From DATIHQ01 sp035480535 (GTDB lineage: Bacteria; Chlamydiota; Chlamydiia; Chlamydiales; SM23-39): 6,616 bases of DNA. The notes beneath the pieces were generated by a model that searched no databases, was not told the DNA's origin, and worked only from the letters and a program-made list of their open reading frames with translations. The position numbers and the translations under genes were made by a program. Location: assembly GCA_035480535.1 (NCBI GenBank), contig DATIHQ010000080.1, positions 1 to 6,616 of the forward strand, written 5' to 3'. Positions 1 to 5,478 of the stretch are shown one piece after another. Within the stretch, counting starts at the first letter, position 1; the number at the start of each line of letters is the position of its first letter.

Positions 1-2
1 CG

Positions 3-497
3 CCCCAATATCAACAAGCCCTCACTCTCTGGCCCCAATTTAGCCACGTTATTTTCACCAGCCAAACTTCAGTCCACTACTGGCCCCTTTCCCTCCAAAA
101 CAAAATCATCCTCGCCATTGGCGAAGCCACCGCCCGCGCCATCCAACAGCGCAACGCAACGCCCCTCCTAGCCCCCGCAGCCACTCAAGAAGGAGTGATC
201 GCCCTCCTCAAAACACTCCACCCCACTTTCCTCTTCCTCCCTCATTCCCGCCGCGCCCGCCCCCATCTCGCCCACTTTCTCCAGCAGCAAAACATTCACC
301 ACTTCCTCCTCCCCCTCTACGACACCCACTTCCAAAAACCCGAGCCAGTTCCCGATCTCAACGCATTCGACGAGATCATTTTCACCAGTCCCTCGACAGT
401 GGAAGGATTCCTCCGCATCTATGGCCATCTGCCCAAAGACAAAAAACTCACCCCCATCGGCCCAATTACAATGGAAGCGTTAAGCCTTTCATTTTAA
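3..497 (+). CDS. hemD: Uroporphyrinogen-III synthase, 5'-partial and short at the C-terminus
   Basis: This is the C-terminal 164 residues of a HemD-like protein; the reading frame is open from base 3 and the start lies outside the window. HemD cyclises hydroxymethylbilane to uroporphyrinogen III in cytoplasmic heme synthesis. Visible family features, in order, are a VIFTSQTSV strand-loop, IGEATARAI, a second FTSPSTVEGF segment and IGPIT near the end, matching the repeated two-domain HemD fold. Roughly 70-90 N-terminal residues are missing because of the window edge. The C-terminus is odd: HemD proteins usually continue some 20-25 residues beyond the GPxT motif, but here the stop comes 10 residues after its threonine, where the sequence turns from C-rich to AT-rich. 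The protein may therefore be genuinely truncated, or simply a short chlamydial form. The family call is fairly secure; whether the protein is active is not. Confidence 0.8.
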   Translation, partial: PQYQQALTLWPQFSHVIFTSQTSVHYWPLSLQNKIILAIGEATARAIQQRNATPLLAPAATQEGVIALLKTLHPTFLFLPHSRRARPHLAHFLQQQNIHHFLLPLYDTHFQKPEPVPDLNAFDEIIFTSPSTVEGFLRIYGHLPKDKKLTPIGPITMEALSLSF

Positions 498-515
498 GTA
501 GTTTGTGTTTTTAAA

Positions 516-530
516 TGAATTAATTGCATT
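516..530 (+). repeat. 15-bp AT-rich repeat, copy 1 (upstream of orphan gene)
   Basis: The sequence TGAATTAATTGCATT occurs here and again, exactly and in the same orientation, at 5958-5972. This copy contains the -35 hexamer (TTGCAT) of the predicted promoter at 524-552. Both copies lie in a spacer just before a plus-strand gene. It could be a shared regulatory site, a scattered intergenic repeat, or chance in AT-rich DNA. Confidence 0.5.
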
Positions 531-552
531 CTAGTGAAAATTTTGATATAAT
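524..552 (+). promoter_or_regulatory. Sigma70-type promoter for the orphan gene
   Basis: A -35 box TTGCAT (524-529) and a perfect -10 box TATAAT (547-552) are separated by 17 bases, the preferred spacing. The predicted transcription start is near 559, giving a leader of about 25 bases before the ATG at 585. This is consistent with the orphan gene being transcribed independently of hemD. It is a prediction from sequence only. Confidence 0.65.
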
Positions 553-584
553 GTTTATAATAACAATTAATAGGATTGTAAATT

Positions 585-950
585 ATGTCTATGTTAATAA
601 GAATAGATTCAAGTGTAGATAAATACATAAATGACGGTAAGGGGAGTGAATGTATTTTTGGGCTACAACAAGGGAAAAAGAAAGGCGACATATACCATTA
701 CACTTTAGTTGCCGAAAAAAAGGGTTTTTGGGCCTCCATCAGAAGGCTTTTCAGCTCAACGAATTATGAGATTCACTCTATAGATCATATGTTAAACTCT
801 CGGCCTGGACTGCTTGGGTATGGGAGCGTGCGCTTCATCAGGCCCGATTCCGAACTTCATTGCTCGGGCGATACAGTTCGCAACGCGATAAGCGATGTGT
901 TTCGGCCTCGGCAAAAACCAGTAAGTAGAATGTGGTCCCTCTTTTGTTGA
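585..950 (+). CDS. Hypothetical protein, 121 residues, no recognised family
   Basis: I do not recognise this protein. It is basic, with no evident signal peptide, no clear transmembrane segment and no catalytic motif I can name. Visible features are a lysine-rich stretch near residues 30-47 (QGKKKGD, AEKKGFW), an aromatic/basic segment FWASIRRLF around 48-56, and cysteines near residues 23 and 93 plus one as the last residue. The ATG at 585 is preferred because AGGA at 572-575 lies 9 bases upstream; an in-frame ATG two codons later is too far from it. A strong promoter at 524-552 serves the gene alone. It sits between a possibly shortened hemD and the convergent hydrolase gene, 30 bases from that gene's stop. 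The AT-rich 5' flank and lack of a known family suggest a lineage-specific or acquired gene. An effector role is possible in a chlamydia, but nothing in the sequence shows it. Confidence 0.65.
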   Translation: MSMLIRIDSSVDKYINDGKGSECIFGLQQGKKKGDIYHYTLVAEKKGFWASIRRLFSSTNYEIHSIDHMLNSRPGLLGYGSVRFIRPDSELHCSGDTVRNAISDVFRPRQKPVSRMWSLFC

Positions 951-980
951 GAGGCGCATCTAGGGATTTCAAAAGAAAAA

Positions 981-1538
981 CTAGTGCGAAATCAATTGAT
1001 TCAACAGCTCTTTGCCCTCGGGCCAGTCTCCTAAATTAGAATCAGAACCGATGTGTCCTTTTTTCCCGATATCGATGAATTGGCTTCCCAAGGCTTTTGC
1101 AAAGCGGCGGCCAGTTTCTAGAGTGATGAAAGGATCATTGGAACTGATGATAAAGAGACTGCGAAAGGGGAGCTTTTCTAAGGTAGGCTTTTCAAACCCT
1201 TTGATATGAAGAGAGCGAAAAGCCTTTGTATTTGGATCGGGGTAGGCGACGAGCATCGCCCCTTGAATTTTAGGTAATCCCTTTTTCTTCTGATGGGCCC
1301 ATTCGACAATGGCCATGGAGCCGAGGCTATGCCCAATGAGAATGATTGGGCCGGGGGTCATGTCAATGAATTGATCCAGCTTTTCAATCCATTCATCGCG
1401 GTAGGCTCTTTCCCAATCCTCCTGGACGACTCGGGCAGAGTCCCGAAATTGTTTTCCCCAAAGGGTTTGCCAATGATTCGGACCAGAGTCTCCGTATCCA
1501 GGAACGATCATCAAGGTGGGTGGGTTTTGAGTTGTCAT
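981..1538 (-). CDS. RBBP9/YdeN-family serine hydrolase (alpha/beta fold)
   Basis: A 185-residue small alpha/beta hydrolase of the Ser_hydrolase (RBBP9/YdeN-like) family, matching that family's usual length. The opening strand motif IVPGYGDSGPNHWQ (residues 11-24) is typical. The nucleophile elbow GHSLGS places the catalytic serine at residue 71, the acid is Asp135 in SSNDPF, and the histidine is His162 in the GHIGSDSNLGDW segment, so the triad is complete. The physiological substrate of this family is mostly unknown, and a carboxylesterase or thioesterase activity is the most that can be inferred. There is no signal peptide, so it should be cytoplasmic. The ATG lies 6 bases after the stop of the upstream phosphodiesterase gene, with no good Shine-Dalgarno sequence, suggesting co-transcription and perhaps translational coupling. 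It ends 30 bases from the convergent orphan gene, with no clear terminator between them. Confidence 0.85.
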   Translation of the reverse strand: MTTQNPPTLMIVPGYGDSGPNHWQTLWGKQFRDSARVVQEDWERAYRDEWIEKLDQFIDMTPGPIILIGHSLGSMAIVEWAHQKKKGLPKIQGAMLVAYPDPNTKAFRSLHIKGFEKPTLEKLPFRSLFIISSNDPFITLETGRRFAKALGSQFIDIGKKGHIGSDSNLGDWPEGKELLNQLISH

Positions 1539-1544
1539 AGGGAC

Positions 1545-2525
1545 TCAAATGGAAAATGTGGCGATGTAAGCTCGGTGGTCCGTGATTGCTTTTTCAGTCG
1601 GCTCATCGAGGTTGTACGTCTCTTGGTTGATGACGACGTTTAGGTTTTTAAAGAGCTTTTGATAGGGCTTGCGGATAAGAAAGTAGTCGTCGATTTCATT
1701 GCGATCCGTCTCGAGTTTAGGTTCTGGAAGACCGTTGGCTCTTGCGGTGAAGAGATTGGTATTGGTGAATGTATCGGCATTGAATTGAGGGTGATGTTCG
1801 GTATAGAAATCGTAGTAATATTCTTGAATCCCCGATTGGGAGTACTCATCATCGGGTTCCCCCGTCCTTGTGATATTGAGATCGCCGGCCAGAATGTAGG
1901 GCTTCCCATTTGAGATCTTATCCATGGTCTGTGTGACAAATTTCAATTCATCGCGGCGGAAGGCGCCGACATCTTTGGGACTGCCCCCTTCGAAATGGGA
2001 GGTGGCAATCCAATATTTGGGGGTTTCGAGGCAGAAAAACCCTCGGTCCATGATCCGTCGATCTGCAGGTCTTTGCATCGATTCAGGAAAAGGAAAGAAT
2101 TTGGGTTCGCTGATGATCGGGTATTTCGAGGCGACGAATAACCCGCTGTTTCCATCGTTGATGCCCATCCCAATCCAGAAGTGGGGATAGCCGCTTTTCA
2201 ATTGATCGTAAATGAGCGTCCCGCTTGCTAAAGTGATCTCTTGTCCAAGATAAATATCTGGATCTTGTTTTTTGATCAGATCTGTTAATCTTTTGACCCG
2301 CTTATCTGCCCGGGTCATCCCCCCATATTTGACAGGGAGAACCCCGTCGAGCATGCAGGCATTCAAAGTCATGATTTTATTTGTAGGGAAAGCGCCTTTT
2401 TCAGCCCCATTCCCTTTCTTGTAAGAGTAGAGCTGCTCTTTCGGAGCCATGTACGTGGCAGGGGGCTGGATATCCGCAGTCAGTGAGATCGTGAACAAGG
2501 AAAGAAAAAAGGAAAACCAAATCAT
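1545..2525 (-). CDS. Exported endonuclease/exonuclease/phosphatase-fold enzyme, sphingomyelinase-like
   Basis: A 326-residue Mg-dependent phosphodiesterase of the DNase I-like (EEP) superfamily. The expected active-site set is present in order: Asn55 (MTLNACML), Glu96 (GQEIT), His177 (ATSHFEGG), Asp215 and Asn217 (AGDLNI), and Asp316-His317 (TDHRAY). Asp279/Asp280 in NEIDDYFL match the family's IDYI motif. Further local resemblance to Bacillus cereus-type neutral sphingomyelinase, judged by eye, includes SGLFVASKYPI (127-137), DRGFF (160-164) and FRRDEL (189-194). The N-terminus is a hydrophobic helix (residues 2-15) followed by SLTAD, which looks like a signal peptide, although its n-region lacks Lys or Arg and the cleavage site is ambiguous. 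An in-frame stop precedes the chosen ATG, which is the first ATG available; no clear Shine-Dalgarno is seen. Product and cell location are inferred: periplasmic or secreted, hydrolysing a phosphodiester in lipid or nucleic acid. The substrate cannot be decided from motifs alone. Confidence 0.8.
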   Translation of the reverse strand: MIWFSFFLSLFTISLTADIQPPATYMAPKEQLYSYKKGNGAEKGAFPTNKIMTLNACMLDGVLPVKYGGMTRADKRVKRLTDLIKKQDPDIYLGQEITLASGTLIYDQLKSGYPHFWIGMGINDGNSGLFVASKYPIISEPKFFPFPESMQRPADRRIMDRGFFCLETPKYWIATSHFEGGSPKDVGAFRRDELKFVTQTMDKISNGKPYILAGDLNITRTGEPDDEYSQSGIQEYYYDFYTEHHPQFNADTFTNTNLFTARANGLPEPKLETDRNEIDDYFLIRKPYQKLFKNLNVVINQETYNLDEPTEKAITDHRAYIATFSI

Positions 2526-2673
2526 AAGTTGCAGCGTAACTATAGACAGAGTGATTCAAAAATCGGTTTTTGTCGAGAAAAATAGCTTAGATCATCAAGT
2601 TCAGCCACTCCAACCGGCTTGGTGATGTCCCTTAGAGCGTATTCAGCTATGAAGTTGGTCTTTTTCTTGCAAA

Positions 2674-3210
2674 TCAATTATACCGATCGTCGGATTGTCC
2701 GGTGGATGCTTTTCTGGCAATATCCAACCCTTCTGTCAAGATTCTCGGTACGCCCGTCGTATAAGGACAACACGAAACAGGTTTATCCTCTTCGATGTCT
2801 AATCTTTTACACAAACCTGCAAAAGGGATGAGCGTATTCCGGATAAAGCCATCTGGCCCTACCGCTTGGCGCAACTTATTTTTAGCTTCATTCCAGCCAT
2901 CAAAACAGGCTGTCTTTGCCGCTTCGGCAATTTTTGCAGCGACTGCAACTCCAGTTGAGGCAGCAACCGTGATCGCACCCTGCCCTATAATCTTCAAACG
3001 CGCCAGAGTATCAGATCGCTTTTCTGTAAATACGCTCACCGGAAGGGTTATTGGCACCGTAACAAGTATGAAATACCCAAGTAAAGAAACGTAAGGAAGG
3101 CCCCATTTCACAATGTATGGACCCCAAGTAACGGGTGGTATTGGGGCTGATTGACCTATAGGCTGTTGTGAAATGACAGAACGTTCTTGTGAAGCAGTTG
3201 CTGGATTCAT
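2674..3210 (-). CDS. Hypothetical membrane-associated protein, candidate Inc-like effector
   Basis: A 178-residue protein that I cannot assign to a family. Residues 1-30 are rich in Ser, Gln, Pro, Thr and Ala with no cleavable signal peptide. A long hydrophobic segment covers about residues 37-61 (LPYVSLLGYFILV and onward, with several prolines). After a short charged stretch (FTEKRSDTLARLK) a weaker Ala/Val-rich segment spans about 76-95. The rest is mixed, with cysteines at 102, 134, 147 and 148. Two hydrophobic segments after a polar N-terminus recall chlamydial inclusion-membrane (Inc) proteins, but the loop is longer and the second segment weaker than a classic bilobed domain. The start is well supported by AAGGAGT (3215-3221) just ahead of the ATG. 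It is divergent from sodA and lies 148 bases upstream of the phosphodiesterase gene on the same strand, so it may or may not share a transcript with it. Confidence 0.65.
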   Translation of the reverse strand: MNPATASQERSVISQQPIGQSAPIPPVTWGPYIVKWGLPYVSLLGYFILVTVPITLPVSVFTEKRSDTLARLKIIGQGAITVAASTGVAVAAKIAEAAKTACFDGWNEAKNKLRQAVGPDGFIRNTLIPFAGLCKRLDIEEDKPVSCCPYTTGVPRILTEGLDIARKASTGQSDDRYN

Positions 3211-3214
3211 ATAG

Positions 3215-3221
3215 ACTCCTT
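3215..3221 (-). promoter_or_regulatory. Strong ribosome binding site fixing the start of the Inc-like gene
   Basis: On the minus strand this reads AAGGAGT, a near-perfect Shine-Dalgarno sequence, followed by four bases and then the ATG at 3210-3208. It supports both the reality of the otherwise unrecognised gene and its start. No other gene on this strand in the window has a site this good. Confidence 0.7.
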
Positions 3222-3360
3222 AAAAAGATAGGGAGTGTACAAAACCTATGAATTTTTTAAAAAGAAATAATCCCTTATCTCCGATGGAAGGGTGATCATA
3301 AAGGAACAACAGAAGGGCATGATCCGCCGCCTCTCATTTTTAAATGAACTTTGGAGGATA

Positions 3361-3388
3361 TTGACAAATCAATCCGACAAGGTATTAT
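3361..3388 (+). promoter_or_regulatory. Sigma70-type promoter for sodA
   Basis: A consensus -35 box TTGACA (3361-3366) is followed after 16 bases by TATTAT (3383-3388). The predicted start near 3395 gives a leader of about 23 bases containing the purine-rich ribosome binding site AGGAGAGG (3405-3412) before the ATG at 3418. I see no obvious operator palindrome over the boxes, so no oxidative-stress regulator can be named from sequence. Confidence 0.7.
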
Positions 3389-3417
3389 AGTTCAGATTTT
3401 AGAGAGGAGAGGACATT

Positions 3418-4032
3418 ATGTCGGAAAAGACGAGCTACCAGCTTCCTGAGCTGCCCTATGATTTCAATGCATTGGAGCCGGTGATCTCGGCGGAGATCAT
3501 GGAATTGCACTACACAAAGCACCACAAGGGCTATGTGACGAATCTGAATGCGGCGCTGGAAAAATATCATGAAGCGGAGAGCCGCAATGATGTCCCTTCG
3601 ATGATCGTGCAGCAGCAGGCGATTAAATTCAACGGCGGCGGCCATATCAACCATAGCATTTTCTGGACGATTCTGGCTCCGGTGGGGAAGGGGGGACATG
3701 GACCCAAGGGGGAGCTGGCTAAAATGATCGAGCGGGACTTTGGCTCTTTGGACGTGTTTAAAGAAAAATTTAATAATGCGACGACGGCGATACAGGGATC
3801 AGGGTGGGGTTGGCTCGGCTATAACAAAGGGCAGAAACGGCTCGATTTGGCGACCTGCGCCAATCAAGATCCGCTGAGTACGCAAGGGTTGGTTCCTATC
3901 TTTGGGGTCGATGTGTGGGAACATGCCTATTACCTTCAGTATAAGAATGTTAGAGCTGACTACGTCAAAGCGTTATGGCAAATTTTTAATTGGAAAAATA
4001 TTGAAGAAAGATTTAGCAAAGCAATAGCTTGA
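3418..4032 (+). CDS. sodA: Superoxide dismutase, Mn-type
   Basis: A 204-residue Fe/Mn-family superoxide dismutase, full length, converting superoxide to oxygen and hydrogen peroxide in the cytoplasm. The four metal ligands are visible: His31 (MELHYTKHH), His79 (INHSIFW), and Asp165 and His169 in the signature DVWEHAYY. Glycines at 73-75 before the second ligand, together with Gln150 in CANQDPL, follow the Mn pattern; Fe enzymes usually carry the active-site Gln near the second ligand instead. The GSGWGWLGYN segment (127-136) is typical. There is no signal peptide. The ATG is preceded by AGGAGAGG five bases upstream and by a near-consensus promoter. It leads the conserved block with accD, dut and the two ptsN genes, matching the order around CT294 in C. 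trachomatis as I recall it. Family is certain; metal preference is inferred. Confidence 0.96.
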   Translation: MSEKTSYQLPELPYDFNALEPVISAEIMELHYTKHHKGYVTNLNAALEKYHEAESRNDVPSMIVQQQAIKFNGGGHINHSIFWTILAPVGKGGHGPKGELAKMIERDFGSLDVFKEKFNNATTAIQGSGWGWLGYNKGQKRLDLATCANQDPLSTQGLVPIFGVDVWEHAYYLQYKNVRADYVKALWQIFNWKNIEERFSKAIA

Positions 4033-4057
4033 TTCCCAGGCCTTATATTATTATAAT
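4029..4057 (+). promoter_or_regulatory. Sigma70-type promoter for accD, overlapping the sodA stop codon
   Basis: A -35 box TTGATT (4029-4034) and a perfect -10 box TATAAT (4052-4057) are separated by exactly 17 bases. The -35 hexamer contains the TGA stop of sodA (4030-4032). The predicted start near 4064 leaves about 18 bases before the accD ATG at 4082. accD and the genes behind it could thus be transcribed apart from sodA. No hairpin that would stop sodA transcripts is seen in the spacer. Confidence 0.6.
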
Positions 4058-4081
4058 GGGCTAAATTAATTTCGGATTGTA

Positions 4082-5014
4082 ATGGGATTATTTTCACGTA
4101 ATAAACCAAAAATTAAGGTTCAAACAACCAAGAAAGATGGATTTAGCGGCTGGATCAAATGTTCTGGCTGCTCTGAGCTGATCCATGCGAATGAGTTGGG
4201 GCAAAACCTAAATTGCTGTCCGAAATGCGGCTATCATTACCGTTTATCGCTAAAGCAGCGAATTCAACTTTTGGCCGATGAAGGAATTTTTCATGAGTTA
4301 TTCACCGATGTTAAGCCAGTGGATGCGCTCCAGTTTGTCGACACGGAAAAATACCGGAAGAGATTGGATGATGCGGTGGCAAAAACGGGCCGCGACGATG
4401 CGATTGCCGTTGGAACTTGCCGCTTGCAGGGCAATGAGATAGCGCTCGCCATCCTCGACTTTGGTTTCATGGGGGGGTCGATGGGCTCTGTGGTGGGAGA
4501 AAGACTCACCCGATTGATCGAATATGCAATCGAGAAAAAGCTCCCCGTGGTCATTGTTTCCGCATCGGGCGGCGCCCGCATGCAAGAATCGATTCTTTCC
4601 TTGATGCAAATGGCCAAAACATCGGCTGCGCTGGCAAAATTGCATGAAAACGGGCTTCCCTATCTCTCGGTGCTGACGAATCCTACAACAGGCGGAGTCA
4701 CCGCTTCCTTTGCGACTTTAGGGGATATAATCATCGCCGAACCCGATGCGCTGATCGCTTTTGCAGGACCGCGGGTTGTGGAACAGACGATTGGCCAAAA
4801 ATTGCCTCCCCGCGCCCAAAAATCGGAATTTTTATTGGAAAAGGGAATGGTCGATTGCATTGTGAAACGACCCGAGTTAAAGGCGCGCCTTGCCTTCTTT
4901 CTTGAGTTCTTAACAGGTAATGAACGCTCCTTTGATCCAGAGAACGAGCTTGCCAAAAAAATGCCCCACCGATTAAAAGAGCTTCTGAAACTGGCTGAAG
5001 TTCATCATGCGTAA
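4082..5014 (+). CDS. accD: Acetyl-CoA carboxylase carboxyltransferase, beta subunit
   Basis: A 310-residue AccD, full length. With AccA it forms the carboxyltransferase that moves the carboxyl group from carboxybiotin on AccB to acetyl-CoA, giving malonyl-CoA for fatty-acid synthesis. The N-terminal zinc ribbon is intact: Cys27, Cys30, Cys46 and Cys49 (KCSGC and CCPKCGYHY). The crotonase-fold core shows the glycine-rich SASGGARMQES (160-170), TTGGVTASFA (202-211) and FAGPRVVEQT (227-236) segments expected for CoA binding and the oxyanion holes. The Shine-Dalgarno sequence is weak, but the ATG begins the standard MxLF-type AccD N-terminus. It follows sodA by 49 bases, has a good promoter of its own, and overlaps dut by 8 bases, implying coupled translation. 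The alpha subunit is not encoded here. Confidence 0.97.
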   Translation: MGLFSRNKPKIKVQTTKKDGFSGWIKCSGCSELIHANELGQNLNCCPKCGYHYRLSLKQRIQLLADEGIFHELFTDVKPVDALQFVDTEKYRKRLDDAVAKTGRDDAIAVGTCRLQGNEIALAILDFGFMGGSMGSVVGERLTRLIEYAIEKKLPVVIVSASGGARMQESILSLMQMAKTSAALAKLHENGLPYLSVLTNPTTGGVTASFATLGDIIIAEPDALIAFAGPRVVEQTIGQKLPPRAQKSEFLLEKGMVDCIVKRPELKARLAFFLEFLTGNERSFDPENELAKKMPHRLKELLKLAEVHHA

Positions 5015-5450
5015 AATTCCTGTTCCTGTCCTAGTCGATGGGGAAGAGCTCCTCCCCCAATATGCGACTCCCCAAGCATCTGGCGCCGATGCAAAGGCCG
5101 CAATTGCAGAGCCTGTCATCATTCTTCCTGGATCCTCTGCACTCATTCCTACCGGTCTTAAAGTCTCTATACCCGATGGATATGAGATTCAGGTGCGTCC
5201 CCGCAGTGGCCTTGCGCTGAAAAATCAAGTGACTGTATTGAATACACCCGGTACGATCGATGCTGATTACCGTGGAGAGATTGGGGTGATCCTGATCAAC
5301 CATGGAAAAGAGCCCTTTATCGTGACTCCAAAAATGAGGATCGCCCAGTTGGTCCTAGTCCCCGTCGTACAAGCGGAGTTTGTTCGGCAGGAGGCTCTTT
5401 CAACCACCAAACGCGGCGAGGGTGGTTTTGGCCATACTGGCGCGCTTTAG
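5007..5450 (+). CDS. dut: dUTP diphosphatase (trimeric dUTPase)
   Basis: A 147-residue trimeric-type dUTPase, full length. It hydrolyses dUTP to dUMP and pyrophosphate, keeping uracil out of DNA and supplying dUMP for thymidylate synthesis. All five motifs are present: I, ASGADAKA (24-31); II, RPRSGLA (64-70); III, NTPGTIDADYRGEI (79-92), holding the catalytic Asp and the Tyr that excludes ribose; IV, RIAQLVLVPV (111-120); and V, RGEGGFGHTG (136-145), the glycine-rich tail that closes over the site. Motif I reads GADAKA rather than the common GYDLRA, and motif V has FGHTG rather than FGSTG; as I recall, chlamydial enzymes share GAD and FGHTG. The ATG lies inside the end of accD (8-base overlap), and the next gene begins 28 bases downstream, so expression with accD is likely. 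Confidence 0.96.
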   Translation: MRKIPVPVLVDGEELLPQYATPQASGADAKAAIAEPVIILPGSSALIPTGLKVSIPDGYEIQVRPRSGLALKNQVTVLNTPGTIDADYRGEIGVILINHGKEPFIVTPKMRIAQLVLVPVVQAEFVRQEALSTTKRGEGGFGHTGAL

Positions 5451-5469
5451 TCCATTTAAGACCCAGAAA

Positions 5470-5475
5470 AAGGAA
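5470..5475 (+). promoter_or_regulatory. Ribosome binding site deciding the ptsN1 start
   Basis: AAGGAA lies just upstream of the ATG at 5479 and selects that codon. The same reading frame is open further upstream to about 5380, inside dut, but translation from there would add some 33 residues unlike any EIIA N-terminus. The MRISDYL start matches the family. Confidence 0.6.
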
Positions 5476-5478
5476 CAC

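Noticed and set aside
990..1001. Perfect 12-bp palindrome AATCAATTGATT near the 3' end of the hydrolase gene
   Set aside because: It lies inside the coding sequence, does not extend beyond 12 bases, is AT-rich and is not followed by a T-run, so it is unlikely to be a terminator or operator.
2526..2600. Possible minus-strand promoter with TATAGT ahead of the phosphodiesterase gene
   Set aside because: No acceptable -35 box lies at 15-19 bases from TATAGT; the nearest good hexamers are spaced 9 or 26 bases away.
2605..2630. Small inverted repeat CCAA-CCGGC-TTGG between the Inc-like and phosphodiesterase genes
   Set aside because: The stem is only four base pairs and no T-run follows on either strand, so it does not support a terminator.
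2619..2831. Plus-strand open frame antisense to the end of the Inc-like gene
   Set aside because: It lacks a ribosome binding site and promoter and overlaps a minus-strand gene with a strong start signal.
3294..3324. Inverted repeat GATCAT ... ATGATC upstream of sodA
   Set aside because: Only 6 bp of stem with a 19-base loop and no T-run; too weak to call a terminator or regulatory hairpin.
5380..5478. Upstream extension of the ptsN1 reading frame into dut
   Set aside because: It has no ribosome binding site and encodes sequence unlike an EIIA N-terminus, whereas the ATG at 5479 has AAGGAA just upstream and gives the normal length.
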